Notes: generated by a model not told the origin, from the letters alone. A stretch of DNA of 64,000 nt from Hymenobacter translucens (GCF_020685205.1 NZ_JAJERB010000013.1:1-64000), one strand, 5' to 3'. Numbered from the stretch's first letter, positions 16,464 to 26,079 are shown. A program made the numbers and translations.

Positions 16464-17305
16464 CCGGCTTCTTCTCCATCGGCTTCCTGCGCATCGGCTG
16501 GATCGATGTGATAGACGTCGTGCTGGTCACGGTGCTCTTCTATCAGCTCTATAAGCTGCTGACGGGCAGCGTAGCGCTGAAGATTTTTTTGGGGCTGATG
16601 TCGGTGTACCTGCTCTACCTGGTGGTAAAGGCTGCCGGCATGGAGCTGCTGACCACCATCCTGGGGCAGTTCATGAGCGTGGGCGTGCTGGCCAGCATCA
16701 TCTTGTTTCAGCAGGAAATCCGTCGCTTTCTGCTTACCATCGGCAAAGCCACGGCCTTCGACCGGATGCGGGTGTTCAACTGGCGGCGCGAAGCCCCGGC
16801 TTCCCGGCTGAGCGTCACGCCCTTCGTGGAAGCGGCGAAAAGCCTGGCCGGCAAGAATACCGGGGCTCTCATTGCCTTTGCCCAAAGCACCGACCTGAGC
16901 TTTTATGCCGAGTCCGGCGACCTGATTGACGCCGTCGTCAGCAAGCGGCTGCTGATGTCCATCTTCAATAAAACCAGCCCCCTGCACGACGGTGCCGTTA
17001 TCATCGTCGACAACCGCATCAAGGCCGCCCGCTGCATTCTGCCCGTAAGCGAAAACCCCGACGTGCCGGCCTCGCTTGGCCTGCGTCACCGCGCCGCCAT
17101 CGGCCTCACCGAAGTCACCGACGCGGTGGTGCTGGTGGTAAGCGAGGAAACCGGGCAGATTTCCCTGGTTCGGGGCGGCGAGGTTTTCCGCAACCTGTCG
17201 TCGTCGGACCTGCGGACCCGGCTCAACGAGATGCTGTCCGACACAATCCGCACGGCGGCGCCGGCCTCGTCGGCCACCTCCGCGGAGAGCATCGTGGCAG
17301 CTTAA
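16460..17305 (+). CDS. cdaA: Diadenylate cyclase (c-di-AMP synthase)
   Basis: Makes cyclic di-AMP from two ATP. Three N-terminal membrane segments (about residues 10-90) precede the DAC domain with SPLHDGAVIIVDNRI (DGA motif, near residue 175) and LRHRAAIGLTEVTDAVV (RHR motif, near 210). The start is a GTG at 16460 overlapping the folP stop. There is no CdaR-like regulator next to it, as is usual outside Firmicutes. A bidirectional terminator follows 64 bases after the stop. Confidence 0.95.
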   Translation: MTGFFSIGFLRIGWIDVIDVVLVTVLFYQLYKLLTGSVALKIFLGLMSVYLLYLVVKAAGMELLTTILGQFMSVGVLASIILFQQEIRRFLLTIGKATAFDRMRVFNWRREAPASRLSVTPFVEAAKSLAGKNTGALIAFAQSTDLSFYAESGDLIDAVVSKRLLMSIFNKTSPLHDGAVIIVDNRIKAARCILPVSENPDVPASLGLRHRAAIGLTEVTDAVVLVVSEETGQISLVRGGEVFRNLSSSDLRTRLNEMLSDTIRTAAPASSATSAESIVAA

Positions 17306-17369
17306 CCAGGGCGGGCAGTCATCAACAGCAGGCAAGATAGTCCGCTCGGCAAGACGTTCTAACCAACGC

Positions 17370-17404
17370 AAAAGCCCCGGCGGATCAGGTCCGCCGGGGC
17401 TTTT
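17370..17404. terminator. Bidirectional terminator between cdaA and kbl
   Basis: A 15-base perfect stem (17370-17384 with 17390-17404; AGCCCCGGCGGA core) with a TCAGG loop and A/T runs on both sides, placed between convergent cdaA and kbl. Confidence 0.92.
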
Positions 17405-17430
17405 TGACGCTAAATTCTTCCAGCTCAAAC

Positions 17431-18678
17431 CTACGGGGTATTCGTCACGACCTGCCCGGCTTCGGGCTGCTGGGCCGAGCGGTCCTTGAGCGTGCCCAGT
17501 TCCCGGCCGACTTCGATAAACGCCTTGATGGCCTTGTCGAGGTGGGCGCGGGTGTGGGCCGCGGAAAGCTGCACCCGGATGCGGGCCTGACCTTTGGGAA
17601 CCACGGGGAAGTAGAAACCCACTACGTAAATGCCTTTGTCGAGCATCCTGGCGGCAAACTCCTGGGCCAGGCGCGCGTCGTAGAGCATTACAGGCACGAT
17701 GGGGTGCTCCCCGGGCTTGATGTCGAAGCCGGCGTCGGTCATCTTTTCCCGGAAGTACTTGGTGTTTTCCTCAAGCTGGTCGCGCAGCTTCGTGCTTTCG
17801 GTCAGCAGGTCGAGCACGCGGATGGAGGCGCCCACGATGGCCGGGGCCAGGGTGTTGGAGAACAGGTAAGGGCGGCTGCGCTGCCGCAGCATCTCAATGA
17901 TTTCCTTGCGGCCCGACGTAAAGCCGCCCATGGCGCCACCCAGGGCCTTGCCCAGGGTGCCGGTGATGATGTCGACCCGGCCCATCACGTTCCGGTATTC
18001 GTGGGTGCCCCGGCCGGTTTTGCCCAGGAAGCCCATCGAGTGGCACTCGTCAATCATGACCAGCGCCGCGTACTGCTCGGCCAGGTCGCAGATCTTGTCG
18101 AGCTGGGCGATGGTGCCATCCATGGAGAATGAGCCGTCCGTCACGATGATGCGGTGGCGGGTGCCCTTGGCCTGGGCGTCCTGCAGCTGCTGCTCCAGGT
18201 CGGCCATGTCGTTGTGGTTGTAGCGGTAGCGCTGGGCCTTGCACAGGCGCACGCCGTCGATGATGGAGGCGTGGTTAAGCGCGTCGGAGATGATGGCGTC
18301 CTGCTCGTTGAACAAGGGCTCGAACACGCCGCCGTTGGCATCGAAGGCAGCAGCATAGAGGATAGTGTCCTCGGTGCCCAGAAACTCGGCCAGTTTGCGC
18401 TCCAGCTCTTTGTGAATGTCCTGGGTGCCGCAGATAAAGCGCACGCTCGACATGCCATAGCCGTGGGTATCGATGGCGTTCTTAGCTGCTTTGATCACCT
18501 CGGGGTGGGACGAGAGACCCAGGTAGTTGTTGGCGCAGAAGTTCAGCACCTCCCCGGCCTCCGAGGTTTCGATTTCGGCGCCCTGGGGCGAGGTAATTAC
18601 CCGCTCTTTCTTGAACAGGCCATTGTCTTTGATTTCCTGAAGCTGTTTTTCCAGGTCAGGCTGAAGGGTGGTGTACAT
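17431..18678 (-). CDS. kbl: Glycine C-acetyltransferase (2-amino-3-ketobutyrate CoA ligase)
   Basis: PLP enzyme that cleaves 2-amino-3-ketobutyrate with CoA to glycine and acetyl-CoA. The ATG at 18678 gives 415 residues (family near 397), with a C-terminal tail of about 18 residues. Visible are [36 protein letters not shown]-type [22 protein letters not shown] (Asp/His of the PLP site) and [14 protein letters not shown] with the Schiff-base lysine. A longer open frame to 18777 has no homology-like start. Its partner threonine dehydrogenase is at 23461-24435 on the other strand. Confidence 0.95.
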   Translation of the reverse strand: MYTTLQPDLEKQLQEIKDNGLFKKERVITSPQGAEIETSEAGEVLNFCANNYLGLSSHPEVIKAAKNAIDTHGYGMSSVRFICGTQDIHKELERKLAEFLGTEDTILYAAAFDANGGVFEPLFNEQDAIISDALNHASIIDGVRLCKAQRYRYNHNDMADLEQQLQDAQAKGTRHRIIVTDGSFSMDGTIAQLDKICDLAEQYAALVMIDECHSMGFLGKTGRGTHEYRNVMGRVDIITGTLGKALGGAMGGFTSGRKEIIEMLRQRSRPYLFSNTLAPAIVGASIRVLDLLTESTKLRDQLEENTKYFREKMTDAGFDIKPGEHPIVPVMLYDARLAQEFAARMLDKGIYVVGFYFPVVPKGQARIRVQLSAAHTRAHLDKAIKAFIEVGRELGTLKDRSAQQPEAGQVVTNTP

Positions 18679-18819
18679 AGCGGGAAAGATGAGGGGCCGG
18701 GAAATGAGTAGAGCTACAAGGTACGGTCCCCAAAAGATATTGTCGGCGCGGACCAGCAGCACCGTCGACCAACTCAATCCAAATCAGGCAGTTGAATTTG
18801 AATGGCACCCTCACCCCGC

Positions 18820-20031
18820 CTACTTCACCTGCAGCCGGATCCAGTCCCGGATGGTTTCCAGGGCCAGGGGCGAAATAATAGGCTGGAGCTGACCGGTTAC
18901 CAGCGGCCAGTCGGAGGAGGGGGCCTGAAACTGATGGTTTACGCCCGGCAGCTTCCGCACCTGTACCTTTTTGTTGGCCTTCAGCGCCTTCTCCAGCGGG
19001 GGCAGGTTGGCCGCCAGGGCCACTTCAACGTCCTGTTCGCCGTGCAGCAGCAGCACGGGGCACTTCACCTTGGCCAGCTCCGGGGTTGGGTCGAAGTCGA
19101 GGTAGGACCGGTACCAGGGCGTAAGCAGCAGGCCGGCAGTGGTCTGCAGACGCTCCAGGGGCAGGTCGGGATTTGACTGCCGCAGCATATTTACGACAAT
19201 GGGCTCCGCCTGGCTGTTGTCAGGCATCTGACGGATAATCTCAAACATGGCCAGCTGGCGGCGGGAAGCAGCTTCGATGCGCTTCTGAGCGGCATTACGC
19301 GCCCGAATCTGCTGCTGGGCAATGGCGGTTTGAATCTGAGCGGAGTTGGCGCCCTCGGCACGCATTCTCTCGGCCTCCTTCCGCAGCTCCAGCTCGGCCA
19401 GCTGCTGGCGGCGGGCGTAGCCCTCCCGGGTCGTGTCGGCTTCTCCGGCCCGGCGCAGGCTAAGCTGCTGCCGCGCCAGCAACTCCCGGCCTACCACGCC
19501 GGAGGCTGCCATCGTAATCACAAAAGCCGGCGACAATGCCTGGGCCGCGGTCAGCAGGGCTACATTGCCGCCTTCGCCATGTCCCAGGAGGCCCACCCGG
19601 TTTGCATCGATTTCTGATCTGGTCCGCATGTAGTTCACCGCAGCCTGGACATCCTTTACCCGGTCGGCCGTGGTGGCGGTTGTATTGTCCCCGCCTGAGC
19701 GGCCCACGCCCCGGTCGTCGAAGCGCAGCACCGCAATGCCTTCCAGGGTCATGTAGTCGGCAATGGCGGCAAACGGGCGGTAGGCCCCGAGGCTGGCATC
19801 CCAGTCCTGGGCGCCCATGTCCGAAAGCAGAACCACCGCCGGAAAGGGGCCTTTGCCCGTCGGAATCGTCAGCTTGGCCGAAAACCGAATGTTGTCAACG
19901 GTGTTGGTGAAGAAGACCACTTCTTCCCGGTACCCGGCGGGCCGGCTTCCCGAAGACTGGGCGAGCACGTCAGCCGGACAGCCCGTCAGCAGCAGGCTAC
20001 CCAGTAAGAACAGTCGGAAGAACGTACGCAT
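18820..20031 (-). CDS. Alpha/beta hydrolase lipoprotein with helical insert
   Basis: A 403-residue exported serine hydrolase. The first 18 residues end in the lipobox LLTGC. The hydrolase core shows AVVLLSDMGAQDWDAS (oxyanion region), VLRFDDRGVGRSGG, GLLGHGEGGNVALL (nucleophile elbow with Glu in the GHGEG position, so the nucleophile would not be the usual Ser there), LLLHGEQDVEVA (acid) and GVNHQF (His). Between about residues 195 and 265 a highly charged helical insert (ELELRKEAERMRAEG...AAQKRIEAASRRQ) replaces the cap. The GHGEG elbow may mean loss of classical esterase activity; related family members are annotated as dienelactone-hydrolase-like. Substrate unknown. Confidence 0.8.
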   Translation of the reverse strand: MRTFFRLFLLGSLLLTGCPADVLAQSSGSRPAGYREEVVFFTNTVDNIRFSAKLTIPTGKGPFPAVVLLSDMGAQDWDASLGAYRPFAAIADYMTLEGIAVLRFDDRGVGRSGGDNTTATTADRVKDVQAAVNYMRTRSEIDANRVGLLGHGEGGNVALLTAAQALSPAFVITMAASGVVGRELLARQQLSLRRAGEADTTREGYARRQQLAELELRKEAERMRAEGANSAQIQTAIAQQQIRARNAAQKRIEAASRRQLAMFEIIRQMPDNSQAEPIVVNMLRQSNPDLPLERLQTTAGLLLTPWYRSYLDFDPTPELAKVKCPVLLLHGEQDVEVALAANLPPLEKALKANKKVQVRKLPGVNHQFQAPSSDWPLVTGQLQPIISPLALETIRDWIRLQVK

Positions 20032-20082
20032 AATCGGAAAAGCGAAGCCGGCCCGGTGTGAAAGCCGCCCCCCGAATATAAG

Positions 20083-21072
20083 CTAGGGCAGCAAAACCTG
20101 GTCGATCAGGTGAACAACCCCGTTGGTGCAGAGGATATCGGGGATGACCATGTTGGCCGGGATGGTGTTGTTCACGCCCCGCAACGTCAGGGTGCCGTCG
20201 GTGAACGGGCCAATCCGAACCGGCTGCGCCGGACCGCCCAGAGAGGCAACCGACGTATTTTCGGGCAGTTCCGAGGTGAACCTGCCGCCGTCGGCTACCA
20301 CGTGGTTGAGCAGAATGTTCGTCACGGTGGCCTTGGACAGCTTGCGGATGTCGGCGGGCGTTTCCAGCGTCATCGTGGGCGTGCTCAGGGCCCGGAACAG
20401 GTTTTTGAAGGCCGCATCGGTGGGCGCGTACACCGTGAAGGAGGGGCTGCCGGTTGAGGCGGTCAGGGCCGGAACCAGGTCGCAGTAGACCAGGGCCTCC
20501 ACCAGGTAAGTCAGTTCGGGCTGCACGAACACTTTGGAAGTCTGCAGCGCCAGCGCCGACTGCACGATGTCGGCTCCGGTGGCCAGCATCACCTTGTCGA
20601 TGGCATGAACGGTGCCGTTGGCTGCTTTGATATCCGTCGCCAGAACCCGGGAGCCGTTCACGTACAGCACGTTGTTGCGGGTGATAAACCGCCGCGGGGG
20701 GCCCAGCAGAGAGGGTGCCGTGGTGCCCGGGGTGAGGTAGTCGCCCACCAAGCTGCCGTTCGAGGTATGATACAGCAGGGTCTGGGTCAGGAAGGGCTGC
20801 TGCAAAACCAGCAGGTCCGATGCGCTACGCAGGCCCAGCCGGGCAAAAGCCGCGTTGTTCGGGGCAAACACAGTGAAGTTGCCACTGGGGTCATTGCGGT
20901 TTTTCTCGGTCAGCGTACCGACCAGGCCACCCCGGACGGCGGCGTCTTCCAGCACGCTGAAGTCGGGGTTGGCGACGGCAATGCCGGCAATGGAAGCGTC
21001 CAGCTCGTCGCGCTTGTCGCAGCTGCTTATGGTCAGGGCCAGGGCCAGCAGCAGGGGTAAACTTCTTTTCAT
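20083..21072 (-). CDS. Lipoprotein with two fasciclin (FAS1) domains
   Basis: A 329-residue cell-envelope protein. The signal MKRSLPLLLALALTISSC ends in a lipobox at Cys18. Each FAS1 repeat shows the usual pair of boxes: NFTVFAPNNAAFARLG...LLYHTSNG and SFTVYAPTDAAFKNLF...ILLNHVVADGG, each closed by VHAIDKVML or VHLIDQVLLP. FAS1 domains mediate adhesion; the ligand is unknown. It stands alone leftwards, 51 bases upstream of the hydrolase lipoprotein gene start, and may share its transcript. Confidence 0.93.
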   Translation of the reverse strand: MKRSLPLLLALALTISSCDKRDELDASIAGIAVANPDFSVLEDAAVRGGLVGTLTEKNRNDPSGNFTVFAPNNAAFARLGLRSASDLLVLQQPFLTQTLLYHTSNGSLVGDYLTPGTTAPSLLGPPRRFITRNNVLYVNGSRVLATDIKAANGTVHAIDKVMLATGADIVQSALALQTSKVFVQPELTYLVEALVYCDLVPALTASTGSPSFTVYAPTDAAFKNLFRALSTPTMTLETPADIRKLSKATVTNILLNHVVADGGRFTSELPENTSVASLGGPAQPVRIGPFTDGTLTLRGVNNTIPANMVIPDILCTNGVVHLIDQVLLP

Positions 21073-21253
21073 GGTTCGGGGATTGGAGCCGGGCGGTCTT
21101 GATCAAAGGGGATTTTTCCTGGAACCTGACAAACGATTCAACAATAAATCCGGATTTAGGTTAGAAAAATAAATCCGCTTCGCAAGGGCTCCCGTAGGTT
21201 GGCCGCTGACTGCCTGATTTATCGCCTTAACTGTTGCTCAACGCCTTGCCTGC

Positions 21254-22126
21254 ATGAAACACGCCTACACACTTGCACTTCTTTCGTCTTTGCTGGGCCT
21301 TGCGGCCGGCCGTACGCAGGCACAGAGCCTGGTGTCGGGCTTCATGATGGGCAAGGGCCACGGCACCGCCGTAATTTCCGGCACCGTGGAAGGCTACCGG
21401 AAGGTTTTCCTGGTGCCGGCCAATGCCGAGGAAGTCCCGATCTTTAAGGAAATCCGGGTTTCGTCGCTTAACCTCTACAGCACCTACGGCGTCACTGACC
21501 AGATCGACCTGGTGGTGAGCGTGCCGTATATCCGCTCGGAGGGGCAGTTCAACGCCGTGGGCTTTACCAAGAGCCGCGCCGACCTGCAGGATATCACCGG
21601 CCTGCTTAAGTTCAAGTCCTACTCCACCCAGGTCGGCAACAGCATCCTGGATCTGCTGGGCGTGGTCAGCGTGAGCACGCCGCTGAGCAACTACAAGAAC
21701 GAGCAGGGGCTGGACTACATCATTGCCATCGGCAACCGGGCCACCAAGCTCAGCACCGTGGGCGTGGCTCACCTCAAAACCACCTCGGGCGTGTTTCTGA
21801 CCGGGCAGGCCGGCTACAGCTACCGCACCGGCCCGGTGCCGGATGCGTTTATTGCCGAAACCAAGGTGGGCTATGCCGGCCGCAAGATCTACGCCGACGC
21901 CTATGCCTCGTTTCAGGAGTCAAGCAGCTCGGGCACCGACATCCTGCGCCCGGGCTTCAACGACTTCTTTCCCGCCACCCGCGTCGATTACGTGCGCCTG
22001 GGAGCCAGCGTGTTCCGCCCGTTGGCAAAGGGCATCGGCCTTTCGCTGGGCGCGACGTCCTACGTTTCGGGCCGCAACGTGGGCAAGTCCACGGGCTACT
22101 CGGCCGGCATCACGTATAATTTTTAG
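21254..22126 (+). CDS. Exported outer-membrane beta-barrel protein, unknown function
   Basis: A 290-residue protein with a signal peptide (MKHAYTLALLSSLLGLAAGRTQAQ). The mature part alternates short amphipathic strands such as LNLYSTYGVTDQIDLVVSVPYI and VDYVRLGASVFRPLAKGIGLSLGATSYVSG, and ends in an aromatic residue (ITYNF), the outer-membrane insertion signal. The pattern resembles transporter/porin families of the MetA-pathway type, but no specific family is certain. It is monocistronic and rightward, opposite the FAS1 gene. Confidence 0.75.
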   Translation: MKHAYTLALLSSLLGLAAGRTQAQSLVSGFMMGKGHGTAVISGTVEGYRKVFLVPANAEEVPIFKEIRVSSLNLYSTYGVTDQIDLVVSVPYIRSEGQFNAVGFTKSRADLQDITGLLKFKSYSTQVGNSILDLLGVVSVSTPLSNYKNEQGLDYIIAIGNRATKLSTVGVAHLKTTSGVFLTGQAGYSYRTGPVPDAFIAETKVGYAGRKIYADAYASFQESSSSGTDILRPGFNDFFPATRVDYVRLGASVFRPLAKGIGLSLGATSYVSGRNVGKSTGYSAGITYNF

Positions 22127-22198
22127 GTCTTAGAACTTAGGGCCTTAGGTCTTGGATTTGTAAATACGGGACCAAAAGCTAGCTTGAGGCCCAACGCC

Positions 22199-23245
22199 TC
22201 AGGGGCGCCTGAAGAATTCCTGCACGCCCTGCTGGCCGCTGTCCATGAGCTGCTGCTTCTGGGCGTCGGATACGCGCTTGATGCGGGGGTTGAAGCCTTT
22301 GGTGCTGATGCTGATGGTCCGCGCCCAGTCTTCGGGCCGGGGCGGATTCAGATTTTCGATGGCCACGGTGTAGAGTGCCCCCACGTAGGACGGGAAGTTG
22401 GTGATGGTGTAGGGAGCCAGCTGCTGCCGCCCGCCCGGCCGCACGTCGTAGGCAATCTGCTCGGGCCGGTCGAGGCGCAAACCCAGGGTTTCCGGGTTGC
22501 TCCAATGGCCGCCGGCCGGGGCCGTGCCCGCGGGCAGAAAGCGCGGCTGGTCGAACAGGTCGATCGGGTAGTTAGCCAGCAGGCCGCCATCGACCAGCAC
22601 ATCCACCGCCTGATTCTTCGCCGGCTTTTTCACGACCTGCCCCTGCTCGTCGAGCAGCACGGCCCGGAAGTACAGCGGGATGCTCATCGAGATGCGCACG
22701 GCATCAGCCACGCGCAGCCGGGGGTGGGTTTCGTAGCTGATAACTTCGAGGCGCTGCTTGGTGAGGTTGGTGCCCGTGACGTACAGGTCGCGCCCTTGCC
22801 CTTTCCCGGCCCGGGCGTGCAGTTCGGCCAGGGTGAGGTTGGGGTTGCCGGTCTTGCGGCCCACCAGCTCGCTCAGGTAGCGGGCAAACTCGTCGCCCCG
22901 GTACCAGCCGTACTGCTTGAGCACCCGGGTGCTGCCGCCCACGAAGATGAAGCGGCCATCGTTGAGGCGCTGCACCGGCGTGCTGTTCACGATGCTGATA
23001 ATCTCGCTGGCGGAGTAGCCCACCGCCAGCAGGGCCGCCTGAATGGCGCCCGCCGAGGTGCCGCCCACGCGCTGGATGCCGGCCAGCACCCCTTGCTGCT
23101 CCAGTTCCTGCAGCGCGCCGCCGTAAGCAATGCCCCGGATGCCCCCGCCTTCCATCACGAGGTTGCGGTAGCGCACCGGCGGCTGGGCCCGGCTCAGCAG
23201 GGGCAGCAGCAAAAGCAGGCAAGTCAGAAAGCGAAGTTTACTCAT
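22199..23245 (-). CDS. Exported patatin-like phospholipase
   Basis: A 348-residue Ser/Asp dyad acyl hydrolase. After a signal peptide (MSKLRFLTCLLLLLPLLSRAQ) come the oxyanion loop MEGGGIRGIAYGGAL (about 32-46), the nucleophile elbow VGGTSAGAIQ (Ser about residue 62) and the DGG motif VDVLVDGGLLANYPI (about 209-223). All catalytic pieces are present. There is no C-terminal beta-barrel like that of PlpD/FplA, so it should be periplasmic or secreted. It diverges from the threonine dehydrogenase gene. Confidence 0.93.
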   Translation of the reverse strand: MSKLRFLTCLLLLLPLLSRAQPPVRYRNLVMEGGGIRGIAYGGALQELEQQGVLAGIQRVGGTSAGAIQAALLAVGYSASEIISIVNSTPVQRLNDGRFIFVGGSTRVLKQYGWYRGDEFARYLSELVGRKTGNPNLTLAELHARAGKGQGRDLYVTGTNLTKQRLEVISYETHPRLRVADAVRISMSIPLYFRAVLLDEQGQVVKKPAKNQAVDVLVDGGLLANYPIDLFDQPRFLPAGTAPAGGHWSNPETLGLRLDRPEQIAYDVRPGGRQQLAPYTITNFPSYVGALYTVAIENLNPPRPEDWARTISISTKGFNPRIKRVSDAQKQQLMDSGQQGVQEFFRRP

Positions 23246-23460
23246 GAGGCGAAGGGCAGATAGCTGGTGGCCGTTGGCTTTCTCGATAACCGCCGGCCCG
23301 TAAAGGTTGCAGGTTCGCCGCTATCCGTCGGCAACCCGTAGCGAACAGCCAAAACCGGGTTGTTTGCGTACGCGGGAAGCCAGGCAGCCGCCAACGCCGG
23401 TAAAGGTTCGTCCGGTATCTTTACCTTCCCATTCCCACCCGTCCTTCCCTTTCCCACAAC

Positions 23461-24435
23461 ATGCAGACAACTCCCAGCGACACTATTCTCGTCATCGGCG
23501 CCGGCGGCCAGCTTGGCCTGGAACTCACCCACGAACTGCGCCAGCGCTACGGCGCTTCCAACGTGGTGGCGGCCGACGTGCGGCCTCCGAAAGACGAGGC
23601 CACGCAGGAATCCGGCCCGTTTGAGCTGCTCGACGTGCTGGACAAGAACCGCCTGGAAGAAGTCGTGCGCCGCTACAAGCCCAAGCAGATCTATCACCTG
23701 GCCGCTTTGCTCTCGGCCACGGCTGAGAAGAATCCCAAGTTTGGCTGGCAGCTCAACATGGATGGCCTGTTTCACGTGCTCGATGCGGCCGTGGACCTGG
23801 GCGTGCAGCAGGTGTACTGGCCCAGCTCCATTGCCGTTTTCGGCCCCGACACGCCCCGCGCCAACACGCCCCAGCTTACGGTGATGAACCCCAACACAGT
23901 GTACGGCATCAGCAAGCTGGCCGGGGAGCAGTGGTGCGAGTGGTACTTCCGCAAGCACGGCCTCGACGTGCGCAGCCTGCGCTATCCCGGCCTGATCGGC
24001 TACAAGAGCCTGCCCGGGGGCGGCACCACCGACTACGCCGTCGACATTTACCACAAGGCCGTGACCGGGCAGCGCTACGAGTGTTTCCTGCAGGAAAACA
24101 CTTACCTGCCCATGATGTACATGCCCGACGCGCTCAAGGCCACCCTGGACCTGATGCACGCCCCGGCCGACCAGATCAACATCCGCTCGTCCTACAACCT
24201 GGGCGCCATGAGCTTTAGCCCGGCCGAGGTGACGGCCAGCATCCGGCGCCACTACCCCGATTTTCAGGTTTCCTACCAGCCCGACTCCCGCCAGCAGATT
24301 GCCGACTCCTGGCCCGCCAGCATCGACGACACCGCGGCCCGGCAGCAGTGGAGCTGGCAGCCCGACTACGACCTGGACCGCATGACCGATGATATGCTGG
24401 TAAACCTGAAGCAGCAGCTGACGGTTTCGGTGTAG
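23461..24435 (+). CDS. L-threonine 3-dehydrogenase, SDR type
   Basis: NAD-dependent extended short-chain dehydrogenase of 324 residues. It opens with VIGAGGQLGLELTHELRQRYG (the GxxGxxG cofactor site split by AGGQ), then YHLAALLSATAEKNP, PSSIAVFGP, the catalytic TVYGISKLAGEQW (YxxxK) and the substrate-region RYPGLIGY...GGTTDYAV, which is typical of the SDR-type threonine dehydrogenases rather than the zinc-dependent Tdh. The product 2-amino-3-ketobutyrate is the substrate of Kbl encoded 5 kb away. A TATCTTTA -7-like box lies at 23416-23423. A terminator follows. Confidence 0.88.
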   Translation: MQTTPSDTILVIGAGGQLGLELTHELRQRYGASNVVAADVRPPKDEATQESGPFELLDVLDKNRLEEVVRRYKPKQIYHLAALLSATAEKNPKFGWQLNMDGLFHVLDAAVDLGVQQVYWPSSIAVFGPDTPRANTPQLTVMNPNTVYGISKLAGEQWCEWYFRKHGLDVRSLRYPGLIGYKSLPGGGTTDYAVDIYHKAVTGQRYECFLQENTYLPMMYMPDALKATLDLMHAPADQINIRSSYNLGAMSFSPAEVTASIRRHYPDFQVSYQPDSRQQIADSWPASIDDTAARQQWSWQPDYDLDRMTDDMLVNLKQQLTVSV

Positions 24436-24464
24436 CACCGGATAAAATCTTACTCAGTCAAACG

Positions 24465-24488
24465 GAGCCCCGCCCTACCGCGGGGCTC
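24465..24488 (+). terminator. Rho-independent terminator after threonine dehydrogenase
   Basis: Stem GAGCCCCGC/GCGGGGCTC (24465-24473 with 24480-24488), six-base loop, then TTTTT. Placed 30 bases after the stop. Confidence 0.9.
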
Positions 24489-24555
24489 TTTTTGGTTATG
24501 CCTGGAGAGCTAACCCGGCCCAACTCAATGCGTACCTGATTCCGAACCCCGACCC

Positions 24556-25287
24556 ATGATTGTAAACCCGACTCCCGACGGCTGGCAGGTAATCTACCAG
24601 CAGGCCCACGCCCTGCTGGCGGCCCAGCTGGCTTGGCACTGGCTCCCCTTTGGCCCCACCGACCGGTGGGTGGGCCTGCTGGCCGCCATTGCCCAGCACG
24701 ACGACGAGCAGCGGCAGTGGGACGGGCACTATGGTCTCACGCCCGCCGGGGCGCCGGCCAACTTCACCATGAAGGAATTCTCGCTGGAGCAGGCTACCGG
24801 CGTAATGAAGGCCGCCCGGTTTCAGGGGCAGTGGCGCAGCCTCCTCACGAGCATGCACATGAGCTTTCTGTACGAAAGCCTACGGGGCCAGAAAAAGCAA
24901 ACCGACGCCTTCCTCGACGAGCAGCTGGCCGGACAGGAGAAATGGCGCAAGGCGCTGGGGCTGTCGAAAAAGGAAGCCCGGCAGGCCTACGACCTGATGC
25001 AGTGGTGCGACCGGCTTTCCCTGATTCTGTGCCGGCAGGAGCTGCCCGAAATGGGTCGGGCCCTGGAAATCAGCGCCGGACCCGACGGGCGGCGCTACGA
25101 CGTGGTGCGGGTCACCCCGGATGCCCCGGTTACGGTGGCCCCCTGGCCCTTCGCCTTCCCCTCGTTTACCGTCAGCGTGGAAGCCAGTGAGCTGCACCAG
25201 CTGCAGTTCAGCACCGACAAAGAGCTGGCCGCCGCCCTGAAGGATGCCCCGATCCGGATTCTGCGCTGGGAGTTCCGGCAGGAATAA
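24556..25287 (+). CDS. DUF3891 family protein
   Basis: A 243-residue soluble protein. It begins MIVNPTPDGWQVIYQQAHALLAAQLAWHW and contains AIAQHDDEQRQWDGHYGL (residues about 50-67), the His-Asp-rich element typical of DUF3891, then QWRSLLTSMHMSFLYESL and a QWCDRLSLILCRQELP helix. The conserved His/Asp residues suggest a metal-dependent hydrolase-like helical fold, but no activity is established. It converges on a lipoprotein gene with only three bases between the stops. Confidence 0.75.
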   Translation: MIVNPTPDGWQVIYQQAHALLAAQLAWHWLPFGPTDRWVGLLAAIAQHDDEQRQWDGHYGLTPAGAPANFTMKEFSLEQATGVMKAARFQGQWRSLLTSMHMSFLYESLRGQKKQTDAFLDEQLAGQEKWRKALGLSKKEARQAYDLMQWCDRLSLILCRQELPEMGRALEISAGPDGRRYDVVRVTPDAPVTVAPWPFAFPSFTVSVEASELHQLQFSTDKELAAALKDAPIRILRWEFRQE

Positions 25288-25290
25288 AAG

Positions 25291-26079
25291 CTACTTCAGC
25301 CTGTTGACCGGGGTGGTGCTGGTCATCACGCCGGCCGGCGGGGCATCGAGCACGGCAATGTCGTCGAGGCGGGCGGCGCGGCTGGCCCGGCTGCGGTCGG
25401 CGGCCAGCAGCAGGGTGCCGTGGGGCTGGTAGTCGCCCCACTTGCTCCGGAAAGCCGGCTCCGTATTGGTGGCTTTGTCGAAGTAGGCCCATTCCTCCAC
25501 CAGCCCGCTTTTGCGGCCTACCAGTACCTCGTAGCGGTTGTCAGGCGTCACGCCCACGTTTTTAAAGGTGAGCTGCAGCACGTGCGCCGGCGCACCGGCC
25601 TGGGTCTGCCCCAGGCCCTTGTAACCCAGCGTTACGCCCGAATCCTTGAGCTTGAAGGGCATCAGCAGCCAGTAGGAGTTGTTGATCCAGATGGGGTACA
25701 TCCGGTCCAGCACTTTTTTGCCGGCCGGGGTAGCGCTGATGTCCTGCCCCCGGCTGTACACCTTGCCCTCCCGGCTGTTCAGGTTGTAGTTGGCCACCAG
25801 GGTGTCTTTTTCCCAGTGAAAGTCCCCGGTATACTTGTCCCATACCTGGTACTGCCCCCCGAAAAAGCTCCAGGCAAACACCCGCGCCTTTTCCCAGGCG
25901 GGGTAGCCGCCCATGCGCAGCATCACGGTATCAGCCACGGCTACGGCCCGGGGGTCGGAACCGGTCAGGTCGAAGCCGGCGGCGGGCGGGTAGGCAATGG
26001 CGGTGCTACGGCCGGGACCGGAGGTACGGCAGCCGGCCAGCAGGCCCAGCAGCGCAATAAGGGAAAGCAGATTTTTCAT
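25291..26079 (-). CDS. Lipoprotein of unknown function
   Basis: The ATG at 26079 gives 262 residues with a clear lipoprotein signal, MKNLLSLIALLGLLAGC, Cys17. The mature part has AVAVADTVMLRMGGYPAWEKARVFAWSFFGGQYQVWDKYTG and WINNSYWLLMPFKLKDSG, a strand-rich pattern reminiscent of outer-membrane lipoprotein-sorting/LolA-like folds, though without a firm family match. A longer open frame to 26355 overlaps the divergent yihY gene and is not used. Confidence 0.75.
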   Translation of the reverse strand: MKNLLSLIALLGLLAGCRTSGPGRSTAIAYPPAAGFDLTGSDPRAVAVADTVMLRMGGYPAWEKARVFAWSFFGGQYQVWDKYTGDFHWEKDTLVANYNLNSREGKVYSRGQDISATPAGKKVLDRMYPIWINNSYWLLMPFKLKDSGVTLGYKGLGQTQAGAPAHVLQLTFKNVGVTPDNRYEVLVGRKSGLVEEWAYFDKATNTEPAFRSKWGDYQPHGTLLLAADRSRASRAARLDDIAVLDAPPAGVMTSTTPVNRLK

